NCBI GenBank assembly: GCA_033297075.1
Contig: MU858131.1
Coordinates: 62,001 to 126,000 of the forward strand
Direction: 5' to 3'
DNA from: Rhypophila decipiens
Lineage: Eukaryota > Ascomycota > Sordariomycetes > Sordariales > Naviculisporaceae
Length of the DNA stretch: 64,000 bases
Of this stretch, positions 10,887-23,000 are shown piece after piece. Position numbers and translations under genes: made by a program. Below the pieces are notes generated by a model that was not told where the DNA came from, ran no database searches, and saw nothing but the letters and a program-made list of their open reading frames with translations. The stretch's first letter is position 1. The number at the start of each line of letters is the position of its first letter.

Positions 10887-11500
10887 ATGACGAGCTGAAA
10901 AAACAGAGCAAGCATCTTGGTCTTTTATTGTTATGACCTGGGAAGAAATGGAGGGAGGAAACGATATCTCAGATGTATGGCTCGAAATTTTGATGATGAT
11001 ATAGGTATGATATGATATGGCTAGGAGGGATCACGTTACGATACATATACTAGGCATAAAAGGAGAGGCGAATAGGGGTATTTATCAGACAGGCAGGAGA
11101 TGGGTATTCAGTTAACGACGATGGATGGATGGGGTATTTTTATGGGTATATACCCCTTATCTTTGGCATTATTAGCCATTTATTAGGACTCGGACATGTC
11201 TTTGACGAGTTGGTAGCATGCATATTAGCTAGCGTATTTATACATTTAATTTTGGTAGTCGACGTGTTGTGAGTGCTTGATAGAGGCGTCGAATTGTGAT
11301 CTTATATGCCGATGTCAATGGCGGGATATGCCTTGTCCTGGTCGTATTGTGTTGACTAGGCGTCTCTTTGGTGACACCCCCTTTGTATTAAACAAGCATG
11401 CTCCAAGAGGAAATGTTCCCATTGCTTCACTTCTTTGGGTGTGTTTTGTGCTTTCGTTGGCTCACCAGCCATCGACGGACCACAAGGGTAAATCCAGCTC

Positions 11501-12124
11501 TTGACGGGCCGCGTGATGACGTTGGCGAATCTCACAGGGGCATGTAGAACGGATGGGCCCAATGGATATGACAGGCTTTGGTTGGCGTTGCACTCTTTAA
11601 CGATAAAGGCCACTAACAACGAGATATTTGGGAGTATGTTGTGAAAGAGGATAATCGCTTGGGCGGGGTGCGAAATATCTCACTTGCAATGCTGCTCCTA
11701 TCCTCGAGGACGAGCCGGGCCGGAGGATTTCACGGTGGGTATTACACGCACTGATGGCGGCCAGGTCATTCATCGAGGTGAGATGCTGCATCTCTTCCAT
11801 CATGAGGAGGAGGATGTTGATGATGATGATGATGATGATGATGATGTTACCGTTCCAATCTTGTATCACCTCGTTCCGTACATCCCCATTCTTAACCCAG
11901 TATCGGGTCGGGGATCTCGCTCCCCCGTACACAAATGCATAAGAAGCCGTCGCTACACCTCCTATAATCATGTCAACAATGCATACTTGCGGATGGATCT
12001 TGTCCATCGAAATTGATCGATTGTTTGCTAACTCAACATCCAGCGGTCGTGGAGTCGTAACGTATGAAGCGGGTGGTTTCCGCTGTATCGTTGACTGGGC
12101 CGCGTGATGACGTTGGCGAATCTC
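11501..12124 (+). repeat. pair of direct repeats 590 bp apart
   Basis: TTGAC plus GGGCCGCGTGATGACG and TTGGCGAATCTC occurs at 11501-11533 and again at 12091-12124 with one inserted T. Weaker similarity (GCATGT, GATGG, GGGCC) continues another 30 bases. The unit includes the CRE-like TGACG. No coding function seen. Confidence 0.6.
11818..11846 (+). repeat. (TGA)n microsatellite
   Basis: About nine to ten uninterrupted TGA triplets. Confidence 0.9.
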
Positions 12125-13003
12125 GCGAGAGCATGTGTGATGGCGGGGGGTGAGACCCCATTGGGCCGGCATCTGTTTGTGTCTCACAGCCATCTGTAGT
12201 TCTTCGATTTGGAAGGCAATCCGCAGTGCCTGGAAGGTTAGAATATGGCAAAACCTAATGCACGGGAGGTATTGTGGTGTACGGTATTATACAAATTACA
12301 ATGCTCGACCGATCATGCCCGGAGATAGCCACGATGAGCATCGACGATATCTCGGACCCGGTTGGCTATGCACTGAAAACCCAGGAAGCCACGGACAGTA
12401 ATATATAATCGGGTAGCCAGTAGATTCATGAGAAGTCGTTACAGGAGGTTGGTTGATGTCATTTCTCGACCTCCTATTCGCTGCGGGGGAGATTTCATGA
12501 AATTGTTAGTGCACTGTGACCCCTGGAGACGGGAGCAGAGCGAGCATGCAACTTGTCGTCTTCTCCTTCCTTTGTCGATATCGGATTTAACTCTTTTCTC
12601 ATTCTTCCTCGCAGTTTCTCAATCATTCTCCCTTTTTCCTTGCTTGCGAAGTCTGTTTCGCTTTCTCCCTGACATCTTTTTCCAACCACTAACGGCCCCG
12701 GATACCGGAACGCGGACACGGAGTGGGTCTAGCCGTCAAGGGACTCGGATTTGGGTCATTGTTCATTTGGTAACATCACAACGACGGACAGAGTGGACGA
12801 CGACGGTCCTACCTTCAATCTGGCTGCTCTCTCGCAAATCTTTAAAACGTCACATTGACCAGTCCACATATCTTCAAAACGGTATTATCCCTCGCCGTGA
12901 GTTGCATCACCATCTCGAACCTTGGTAGTCTCCAACCAACACAACCTCACAACTCAACGACCTTGACCACCACACCAAAGCGACGACTTCAAAAATCCTC
13001 AAA

Positions 13004-13915
13004 ATGTCTACAACAACAGGCCCAATACCAAACTGGTACCCCCCCAACCGCCAAAACTACGACCTAATCCTCTTCCTCTGGCAATTTTTCCCCCTGGGAG
13101 CCTCCCTCCAATGGCTCATATCCTGGTACGGCATGGGCAAGACCAGCGTCAACAGCCGGTTCAACCTGCCCGGCCGAATCGGCTGGCTAACAATGGAAGC
13201 GCCCGGCTTCCTGACACTGCTCTACAACCTGCGCTACCTCACTCCCCAGGCAAACCCGCATTACCTCTCGGAAGAATACTCCCTCCCCTGGCAAAACAAG
13301 GTCCTCGCCGCGCTGTTCGTGCTCCACTACTCTTACCGCGCCCTCCTCTTCCCGATCCTCCAGCCCAGCATGTCGCCCTTGCACATTCTAGTCTGGCTCT
13401 TTGGCTTGCTCTTTCAAATCATAAACGGGACCTGCATCGGCGCTTGGCTGGCAGCTTACGGACCCCTCACCCAACAGGATTGGTCCTCCAATCTCACCTT
13501 TGGCACATTCCAATTCGTCCTGGGCATCTCACTCTTCTACGTGGGCCTAGCAGCAAATTACTACCACGACGACGAACTCCGCGAAATCAGGCGGAGAGAA
13601 ATCCGTCGCCAGGAACGTCTCGCCGCTCAGTCCAAAAACCCCGAGCAGGCGATCAAAAAGGTTGAAAAGCACTATGAGATCCCCCAGGCGGGATTGTTCA
13701 AGGTGATGCTGTACCCGCATTACTTTGTCGAGTGGATCGAGTGGACGGGCTTCTGGATTGCTGCCGGCGTGGGGTGTACACCGGCGAGATGTTTTGTTGT
13801 CAACGAGGTAGCGGCCATGTTGCCTCGGGCTGTGAATGGCAAGAAGTGGTATGAGGATAAGTTTGGGAGGGAAAAGATTGGTAAGAGATGGGCTGTTATT
13901 CCGGGGGTTTGCTAA
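13004..13915 (+). CDS. steroid 5-alpha-reductase family membrane protein
   Basis: Single exon, 303 aa, with five or six hydrophobic segments. The C-terminal half carries the family signature: YPHYFVEWIEWTGFW, then NEVAAMLPRAVNGKKWYED, then KRWAVIPG, and an earlier HYSYRALLFP. This is the 3-oxo-5-alpha-steroid 4-dehydrogenase fold (PF02544), NADPH-dependent reductases of carbon double bonds in the ER membrane; relatives include Tsc13 enoyl reductase and the polyprenol reductase Dfg10. It resembles SRD5A1/2 most closely, but its substrate in fungi is not known. The protein stops right after IPGVC. The start at 13004 is the first ATG after a CA-rich leader. Confidence 0.88.
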   Translation: MSTTTGPIPNWYPPNRQNYDLILFLWQFFPLGASLQWLISWYGMGKTSVNSRFNLPGRIGWLTMEAPGFLTLLYNLRYLTPQANPHYLSEEYSLPWQNKVLAALFVLHYSYRALLFPILQPSMSPLHILVWLFGLLFQIINGTCIGAWLAAYGPLTQQDWSSNLTFGTFQFVLGISLFYVGLAANYYHDDELREIRRREIRRQERLAAQSKNPEQAIKKVEKHYEIPQAGLFKVMLYPHYFVEWIEWTGFWIAAGVGCTPARCFVVNEVAAMLPRAVNGKKWYEDKFGREKIGKRWAVIPGVC

Positions 13916-15332
13916 CTATACCGACGGGAGGGAACAGACGAGGAGGAAGATTCATTGTAACTGGGTATTGATATTGGGCGTTGGGATGGTAATGGATGGG
14001 TACGCTACGGTATGGGTATGGGAGTGTGTATGTAATAGGTTAATAGGTATGCTGGCGGTCAAGGTTTGCATTGTCGACTGACAATAAATACCTAGCAATG
14101 AGAAATAGATTTACTTAGGAATGATACAAGACTAAGGTGGTAGCTCGTTTCCGGATGGTTTAAATACGAACTGCCCATCATAATATTGGAAATATACTGT
14201 TCAGCCTAGTTGTCTTTTGTCAAGATTTACTTGAGAATTGTTGACCGCGGTCGTCGAAAAGGTAACCACGCAAGTGGTGATTCTTGGAGTGTTGAACTAC
14301 CAATCTTGGTTTACAAACCTCGCGTCTGTATTTCAGGCGTGTGTCCGTCTTCTCTTGGGGTTCTCTTTCCAAACGAAACTTGACCGCCATGTTCTAAGTA
14401 AGGTACGGCATCTCTGTCATGATTCAAGCGTCGAGCCACCCAGCAGCGGTTCTGCCCTGCCCTGCCCTGTCTTGAACGTCTTAACAAACACACAGAAGAA
14501 AAGTAGAGTATTGACGAAGGAGACCTGCCCTATGACCACAACAAACAAGACCCCAAAAAGTCATAGGATAAAGGGTAAGATGTTTGAGCGAAAAGTAAAG
14601 TAAAAATAACTAGTATAATACTAAACATGATAATGATAGCATGGAAATGTGATAGCAAGTAAGTACTAACATAAGAACGCCTCCCAGAAGAGACACCTCA
14701 GCGCTTGATGGTCTCCGCTCTACTGAAACAGTGAATCCCAGAAGGGGGAAAACAGTAAAGGGGAAAGGAAACTACAAAGGGAAATAGTCAACAGAAAAAA
14801 ACACACACACAGCCGGGATATATTGTCCTGGCATCTGGTGGTTCGTTCCCTTTTGCCCCAACTATGAAAGGTAGTATCAATCAACAGGCAGGTAGCTAAG
14901 GTACTTCTGACCAGCACCTTTTCAAACTCCAGTCCCATGCAAACCCGACAACGGGCAGTGTGAAGATGAGAAAGTGCCACCATGAGAAACAGAACCAAAA
15001 AAAAAAAAAAAGACAAGACAACAAGTGAATAGAAGGCCTTCGGCCAGCGCCAAGTCCGTGCCGCGGCTTTCGCTTGCCTAGATCCATCCGTCCTTGTAGG
15101 AATCATGTTCCGCCAAACAGAGAAAGAAATCAGAAAAAACCCCTTGAATCCCAAACGCCAGAAATGATAAAGTCCATCCTTGAACTCCTATACGGACGGA
15201 CAGGTAGACAGCCTCGGGGAGGGTCCTCTCCCGACCCAGGTCTCTCCTAGATAGAAGAACCAGACTGAAGCCGCCAGACCCAACTCAAGAAAAAACAACA
15301 AAAAAGAACAAAGGAAACGTTGGGTCCGTCCA
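13916..15332. other. convergent 3' intergenic region
   Basis: Lies between the 3' ends of the reductase (plus) and phosphatase (minus) genes and probably contains both 3' UTRs. An A-run lies at 15000-15012. No gene recognised. Confidence 0.6.
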
Positions 15333-16438
15333 TCACAGCAGCCTGCGATCGGCAGAAACAGTACCAGTAATACTCCTCCCCGACGCAAACCAAACAATCA
15401 GCACAACAACAACAAAACACACGGCCCGCCGAAACCTCAGCGACGCAACCCCATCCCTCACAAACAAGTTGGATATCCTCCCCGGCTCAAACCCGCGAAT
15501 ATACTCAATATCACACTCCCTCACCTTGGGCTCCGCAAAGCTCCTGTACTCGTCCACCACATGTCCCATATCCCAGCCCGTCAAGATCCTCACGACGGCA
15601 ACCACACACCCGGTGCGGTGCTTGCCGTGGTTGCAGTGTATCAGCAGCGGATGATTCGCCTGGTTCATGACGAGCCCCAGGATAGCTTTCATCGTCTTGT
15701 CGGGGATCCTCTCCTTTTTCGTGCCGCGCATGTCAAACACGTGGTGCTTGATCTTGTTCTTGTGGATGAACGCGTCGTACCCCTCTGGGAAGTCCTTCTG
15801 TACCAGTGTTCTATTCCAACTGTTAGCAGCTTGATACTTTTGTTGAGATAGGCAAGGGGGGAAACATACACAATAGTCCTGAGCCCCAACCGGCCAATAA
15901 ACTCGTGATCGTCCACCTGCGGAAAACTACTCCGGTAAACCCCCGGCACCACAACCCCGAAATTGGCAGGCCGTCCGGTCTTGGGCAACGTCTCGTCAAA
16001 CTGAAACGCAGACGACTGTTGCTGAATCGCAAACGCACCACCACCTTTGGGGGTGGTCTCCAGAAACCCCCCAGCAGCAGTGACTGATGACGCGCCCCCC
16101 TCGGCCTCCTTCTCCGCAGCAGCAGCAGCAGCAGCAGCGGCCATGCATGGCGAGTGGTGTGCCTCGATGCTAGTTTGGCGACTCCCGCTCGACGATGACG
16201 TTGTTGATGTCGAGTTTTTGCGGCCTCGCAGCTCTTCAATCATAATCTCGTTGCTGCTGGGGGATTGTTTTGTGGCGGCGGTGCTTGTTCGCACAAGGGC
16301 CTTGTTGCTAACGGTAGAAAGCTCCATCTCGTCCTCGATATACGTCCTGGCACTTCGTTTCGAAACCACCACCTTGCCGTTGCCGACGCCCTCGGCTGCC
16401 ATTGCCGTTGTGATCTGGGAGAGCACGGAAGAGAGCAT
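15333..16438 (-). CDS. SIW14: Siw14-like dual-specificity/inositol-pyrophosphate phosphatase
   Basis: Exons 16438-15870 and 15810-15333 (intron 15869-15811, GTATGT, GCTAAC branch, ATAG, phase 2) encode 348 aa. The N-terminal 125 residues are low-complexity with a poly-alanine run. The phosphatase domain starts near NFGVVVPGVYRSSFPQ and has the P-loop HCNHGKHRTGC (Cys249 to Arg255, CX5R). This matches yeast Siw14/Oca family enzymes, of which Siw14 removes the 5-beta phosphate of inositol pyrophosphates. Unlike yeast Siw14 as I know it, this protein ends in a hydrophobic stretch (about 319-334, AVCFVVVVLIVWFASG), a likely C-terminal membrane anchor. A second start (MAAEG) lies 12 codons downstream of 16438. 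Confidence 0.87.
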
Positions 16439-18999
16439 GAAAAGCGAACGGGGCGAGAGCTTGTAAGACTTTTCTCTTGACGTAGTTGAATGTGTCGGAC
16501 CACTTTGGGTGGGTTGAGCGGGTGGACTGCACGGAGAAACGGTTGTCGGTGGAGAAAAACGCTAGTTCTAGAAATGCCCGTACGATTTAACTCCGGGGGA
16601 CCCGGCCGGCAGTGGTTGCGTTTGCGGAGGAATTTGTCTCGTAACGGTGGGTGAGTCGTGGGGATTGGATTGCGAGAGAAATAAGGGATTGATCTTGTTG
16701 AAGTTGACCAAATCGATCGGAGAAGCTATAGAACCGCGAAAAGGAGTCCCAGAGCACCTCAACGGAGGGCTGTTCTGTCTACTTGCGTTTTCCCATTTTG
16801 AGGCTCGAGCGAGAGTTGAGTTTAGGATATTGAGAGTGTCGAAATCGGTCCCGAGGTTTGGTGGTTTTGATTCTTCTTCTTTTCTCTGACGAGGAAAGAA
16901 AAAAAAAGTCGCGCGGTTGGCAGCGAGAAGAAATCGGAATTGGCCTTGCTGCAGGATGCAAGAAAAAGAGGAAGTGGTTAAACGGTGGTCGCGTGAAGGA
17001 CAAAAAGCTGCCAAGCTTGATGAATAAGGTGATGGGCTTGTTTTCAAGCCCTCCACTAAGACCCCAGCAGCAGGCCAGCAACGAGCTGCAGCCAAGGAAC
17101 TTAAGGAGGGGTGGCACCAAATAAACTGTGGGGGGCCTGGACCCTAGACATTTTTGAGCCTGGAGGAAAACCGACCACCTCCGAGGAAGGGGGACCTGGA
17201 GTCTGACACTGCGGAACAGTCGGGAGCGGTCTTTCTCAGCAACCTTTTCTCAAAGAAATGTCTATACTTCTTTGCTCCCAGTTTTCAGTCATTTTCTTCC
17301 AGATTATAATTTCTTCCGAGGCTGTTGAAAAGACGTGAATATCTTCGCCACTGGCTGCCCTTCCTGATGTTATGCTGCAGTGTGGCTCAATATGGTAACC
17401 CTCCTGCAGAACCCTGAGCGCTAACGACGTTCGATGCCTGCAGGATATCACCAGCTGGCAGCACTGTCACGATCTAGATTGATGTCAAGCCTCACCCAAC
17501 AGTGAAAATCTTACTGCATTCCGGGGAGCACCGTCCTGGTCTTGGCGGGAGAATCAGCGGCTGGCTGCTTCCGTGATGCATCTGTTGCAGGTCACGGTAA
17601 CGATCATGAGCGCTGGTGGTCTCAAGATCATCACCAGACAGAGACAAGGTTTGAAGATGACGATGCTGCAATTTGCAAAAGACGTTGGTCGGACTAATTC
17701 GCAATGTACAGATGTTCGTACTCATTTCTCCCACTCATCCGTCCTTTGGCCAGCAGAGGGTGTCAAGCTGGTGGATTCCGGATCGCTGGCCGCGTTGCAC
17801 TTACAACGTCAGCGGCAGGGATCAACCGACCTGGGGGCTTGTCTTGACCCTGGCGGCTGGGCAAGCAATGAAGCATTGAAGCCAGGCATCGCGCTTTGTG
17901 ATTAAACCTTTGCCTTTGGCCGTTTGATGGTCCCCCAAGTTGACAAGTTCCGACCTGCCCGATGGCCAGCTCGCCAGCCCGTTGGGCGCCCCTTTGTCTT
18001 GAAATCGCAAACCCGTTGCAAATCGGGCGCCCCCTAAACAGTCTCCATGATCGAACTACGGGTGTATCTCGAGTTGAAAGAAACACACCAAAAACATCAG
18101 GCGACACTGGCAGACTACAAGCCAATAGTGTGATATTCTTCAACTCGGTTCTCCTCGGAACCAGCCGACTGGGCCGCGAGTGCCGCAGCGCTACCAATCC
18201 AACTTCACATCCTGACCTGTTAACAACGGCCCCCAATTTCCCCGTATAACATCAACAGCGGGTTGTCATTACGGTATATTTATCCCCCCCACGTCGTTGA
18301 GGACCTCGGTCTGGGTGCGTGAGACAGCCTTTGATGAACAACTTGCACACAGTCGTCACTGTGGTCACCACTGAAGTCACCTTGCTGTTTCTTGTCTCTC
18401 CAAGCTCATCATCACGTAACCGATCAACATTCCCGCACACAGCAACTTGAGCCGGCGTGTCCTCTTCATCATGGGAAACACTCAAAATACCACACTACCA
18501 CTACAGCATTTCAAACCGCCGCAGACGGTTGCAGGTTGCAACAGCGCTGCAACTCCAGTGTCGAATTGTCTCTGTTTTCCCCCACACACTTTAAATAGCC
18601 CCTGAGCGTTACCCCACAGTCTAGGGATTCATCCCCGCAAAGTCCACTTTGTCTGACACTTTAGTGGGAATCACTTTGCTAACTTCGCTTGAAGAAAGCA
18701 AAGCGGTCAACAAGAAATCATGAGAATGAAATAAAATGAATAAATAAATAGGCAAATTGGTAATCTCGTTCCCACACGACCACTTGCAAGAGAAGAAATT
18801 GGGCCAAATTAATTGACCGGTTCATCAAATCCAAGTCAATAGCTTGCTTGCGCCGCCTGAACTACCGAGATGAAGACATGACCATTGAGATAACTGATAT
18901 CTCACAGCATCCGAGGGACAACATGGCATCATTTTACTCGTATTCCCATGGACTGTATATACAAACCATTAATCCAGATTCCTCTTCTTCTTCGATCCC
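16439..18999. other. long intergenic region, no gene recognised
   Basis: Upstream of the phosphatase gene; the part to about 17120 is TC/AG-rich and probably its promoter and leader (a 175-codon minus frame there is low-complexity and lacks domain features). From 17120 to 18999 frames are short and unrelated to known proteins. Confidence 0.55.
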
Positions 19000-20046
19000 T
19001 CAAGCCAACTTATTCTGCACATACGGATGCCCAGCACTCAACCCCCCATCAACAGCCCAAGCCTGCCCATTAACATAACTAGCCTCATCACTTCCCAAGA
19101 ACAGCGCAACCCGTGCAATCTCATCGGCGTGTCCTCCCCTCTTCAAAGGATTCAACTGTCCAATCTTGCCCTGCGTGCCCCTCGCCCGCGCGGCCTCAAA
19201 AACAATAGACGTCATGCCCGTCTCGATCAAGCCGGGACAAATGGCATTCACCCGTACCGCTGTGCCAGAGAGTTGGAACGCCATCGTCTGGGCGAGGGAT
19301 ATCACTGCCGCTTTGGACGCCGAGTAGGGCGTTGCTCCCGCGTTGGATCGGATCCCCGCTACGGAGGCGGTTAGGATTATGGAACCGCTGCTGGTTGGTT
19401 TGGAGGGCGACGTCTTGCGCATCGCTGGGGCTGCGTATTTTGCTGCTAGGAACGGTCTGTTTTTTGGTGTTAATTAGCTACTCTGTAATTTCTTGCTTGT
19501 TTGTGTCCAGTGATAAGAGGAACTCACCCAAGAGTATTAACCCTAAAAGTCTCCATGAAATCCTCCCCATCCGCCTCTGTAAAAAGCACATTCGGCCCAA
19601 TCACGCCCGCGTTCGCAAAAAAGACATCCAGCCGTCCATAGCGGTTCAGCGCATCATCGACCACCTCCTTGACGGCTTTCTCATCAGCCGCGTCAAACTG
19701 CCTGACATGAACGTCCACATCTGGATAGGACGCGTTGATCTCGGCTTTGTGAGACGCCAGGTAGGTGTCGTCAAAGTCACAGATATAAACTGCTTTTGCC
19801 CCGTTGGATGCATATTGGTGGGCTGAGGCGCGGCCTATTCCTAGGGGGGAGTTTGCGCCTGGGATGAATAGTTAGTATTTGCTCGGAGTCGGTAAGGATG
19901 GAGATAGGCAGGTACGTACCGGTGATGATGACGACTTTGCCAGCTACCCGGGGACCATCGGGGGCGACTTTGACGATCGGCGGCAGGCTCGGAGCGAGCT
20001 GGTTGCTTATCGCCTTGACGCGTTCCGAGGCTGATGATTCGGGCAT
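19000..20046 (-). CDS. classical short-chain dehydrogenase/reductase (SDR)
   Basis: Three exons, 20046-19920, 19858-19528 and 19456-19000, encode 304 aa; introns are 61 nt (GTACGT..CCCAG, phase 1) and 71 nt (GTGAGT..AACAG, phase 2). The dinucleotide-binding motif [10 protein letters not shown] spans the first splice. The Asp in VYICDFDD at the end of the second strand suggests NAD(H) rather than NADP(H). FFANAGV, the catalytic Ser region ILTASVAG and Tyr/Lys in YSASK (about 197-201) follow, then CPGLIETGM and a usual SDR ending. Substrate not predictable. An ATG 30 codons upstream is in frame, but 20046 matches the family's short N-terminus better. Confidence 0.9.
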
Positions 20047-23000
20047 GATGATGAGTGAGGGTAGTGACGTCGGCTGTGGATGCGTTGATACGGTAAGGGA
20101 CTTGTTAACGCCGGATGGCTCCGATTGTCTGGACACCTGATGATAGCTTCAGAACACGCTGGTGAATGAATTGCGATGAATGTTGTATTGCCTCATAAAA
20201 GATATCATGAACAAATGGTAATTAAGATGTCATTCACGGGTATTAAACAGAGTGATGAATGGTGGTGTTGCTGACGGTGACACGCGGGGCACCCCTAGCG
20301 GGCCGAGGTTCAAGGCCACAGGGAAGGAACTCGAACTCCGAGCCCGAGTTCCGGGTAGCTTCTTCCCCGTCCCGCCTCCAAAACACCACCAAAAATGAGA
20401 AACAATGCCATTCGTCGGCTTGGCGAGCACTCGTGATTCTTCTTTTTCCCTGCCGTCCTGCTCGTCAAGGTTCTATCAATTGAAACAATCATGGCCATTG
20501 ATTTGATGTTATCACCGCGGCAGAACATCACGCAGAATCACACACAGAAATATTCTCCGACCTGCCTTGAGCCTCACTCGCTTGCACGGGTACTTTTACC
20601 GACGACAAGCAAGCTTCTAACAGTCGAGACTGTTTTCCTTCAGACCGCAAACAATTTTAGTCCTAAACGAAGCATCATGAACCACCGTCTCTACTCGCCC
20701 CATACTTCTCAAGGCCGCCGCTGCAGCAGACCGATATGACGACTGCACCCCATCGAGTACACAAATAATATATTACCTGCAGCTGGGGAATCTGTCCGGT
20801 CTTTTCCTGTCCCTGCGTTGCCGCCCTCGCAGCGGCTGTCGTGATGGCTTCACGACCTTCCCTTGAAGCATGCGGTCGATCAGCATTTCCCCATTATTAG
20901 TACCAGGTATGGACATGATCTTGCTTTTTATCGAAGGATGTCCCAAGCTCATACCTTTGTTACAGAAGCAGGCCGCAAGGCTGGTCGCCGCTCCGGACCA
21001 AGCTTCTACGGTCCCGGGATCCTTGTCGACATTTTTTCGTGCTACACGCCCAGCCGTTCTTTGGCTCAGCAAGCCTTGGAGCTAATCCGTCCCTCCAAAA
21101 GGCTTGGAAATGCATGACATACGTATTTGGTCCAGTCTTATCACGACTCGGGGCCTTGTTCGGATCCGCCCCGGTTCCGTTGCTCAGTCGAATCTTTTGG
21201 CCAGAGCTGGACAGTATTCCTTCTCGGGCTTGTAGCAAGAAAAGATGGACACAGCTGTCCTTGGCTCCTTGCGCTCCAGTCTCTGGCGAGTTCGCGATGC
21301 GCTAAAGTTCCCGAGAAGATGTACCAAGGCCGCCCATGGCTAGCTGGTGGTCTATTTTTATGGACCCATTCACGAAGAACGCCATTGGCCGACACACCGA
21401 GGTCAGAGAGGTCTCACGTATCGAGGGCATGAGTTCCAAGAAAACCTCCGACCCATCAGCCGCTGTCTATCTGTGCAATGCTTCGGACTTTGAGCCTCTG
21501 CTCGGGCAGAAATACAGGTCATCAAAGAAACAGGGTCTTCGGAACTAGAAAGCACAGGGCTGAAGGACTTCCACATCATCTCGATGACGCCAGGGACAAG
21601 TTTGTGGAACATAAAACCTCGAAGCCATGGCCAGGGATCCCTGGATGGCGCAAATTCTCCGAGCAATCATCCGAATCACTCCTTTCAGGAACGTGTTCCT
21701 CCCATGAGGCCGCCCCTCGGCAGTCTACTGGAGGGAAAGCCGACAATACGAGACCTTCAACCCGTCTGCCTTTACCCTTATCTCTGCCACTACCAAGGCC
21801 CCTCGATTCGGATGAATATCACTGCATATGCTACTGCTGCACCGGTAGCTGGCACCCGAGTCTAGCTACACACTATTGGGATGAAGAGGATCTGTCATTG
21901 GTGGGTCTTCTGCGGTTCTGGCCGGATAAGACGGATCATCACGTCTGAGATAGCGGTCTCTGCCGACCCTTCAAGTGTCACAGTTCTGGACGCCCTCCAT
22001 GCCAACTTTAGCCTTGGACACCCTGGGAAGCGTCGCAAACTTATATATCTTGGACCGTCTCATCCAGATTTCCCGCACCGAGTCACAGGGATGCATGCTC
22101 AAATTTCCCCGGTAGACAATCCACGCGGCAGAGACAAGCCATGCAGCGGACCTGGGAGATGCATAGCATCAATTTCTTCCATCTCCGGTCCGTCAATCAG
22201 ATCTTGGACCCTTTGCCCTGCGATAAGCCTGTGCTACCCCGGCCCCATACCCTCACCTCACTGGCGGATAGATACATGGTGTGCTATTTCGGGCTCGCCA
22301 ATAGAAGGATTTCGAGAAGATGGCGCTCAGCTTCCATCTAGAAGCCCCGAACGCCCCGAACGCCTCAGATGTCCGTCATCCGCTGGTCATGTCGTGAGCG
22401 CCGGCTTTGGGTGAGGGTGACGGTGAGACAAGCCTGAATAGCAGCATCATAGTTTGTTGTCTTCACGAGATAGCACGTTGTGGACGAGATTTGCATAGTA
22501 CGTTCATCAAGGAAACCCCCACAGTCTTGCCAGGAAGCACAGAGAACAAGGCAATTTCCCGTCCTAGGGAGGGACACAACCCCGAGCATGTCTCTTTCCA
22601 CTGCACAGCAGCCGTCCGACGACGAGACCAGTCGCACAACACCGCTTCAGGGCAGTCTCACGGCAGCCTTTTGTACACGGATACACTTTTCGCCAACTCG
22701 CCCAGCCTATTGGACGGCGGAAACATGCTCTCTCCAGTCTCATCCGGATGATCTGTCCCTTGCCCGGAAATGATGTGTTAAACCAGCAGCTACTGGTACC
22801 GATATCTCTTGGCTCTTTTACGTGCCCTCTGTCGATGGAGTCTCTTCGGGGAAGCTCCTGCTCCCGGTTGCACAGAGATTAGCGGCTTTCATTGGGTTTG
22901 CCTTTTGTGAGAACGGTTCCTCGGGACCTCTTGACGCGACTTGGAGCCTCTCCCCCTCGGGCCATTCATCCAGAACTGCCAATTACTGCAATGGTTACTC

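Larger units (their letters stand above)
10887..13003. other. intergenic region, no gene recognised
   Basis: AT-rich 3' flank of the MINDY gene, then a section with a duplicated 34-bp motif (11501-11533 and 12091-12124) and a TGA microsatellite, then a TC-rich stretch from about 12560 that is probably the promoter and leader of the reductase gene at 13004. Confidence 0.6.

Noticed and set aside
11501..12166. Possible C/D snoRNA pair (GTGATGA in both repeats)
   Set aside because: No CTGA D box and no terminal stem at the expected distance.
11597..12193. 198-codon minus-strand ORF
   Set aside because: Runs through a TGA microsatellite (poly-Ile) and a repeat; no domain or splice support.
16568..17095. 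175-codon minus-strand ORF
   Set aside because: Low-complexity, no domain, lies in the probable leader of the phosphatase gene.
20285..20350. Minus-strand GTTCGAG sequence resembling a tRNA B box
   Set aside because: No A box or foldable arms nearby.
21881..22414. 177-codon plus-strand ORF in the gene-poor stretch
   Set aside because: No motif, no supporting exons, composition rich in Pro/Arg/Ser as in shadow frames.
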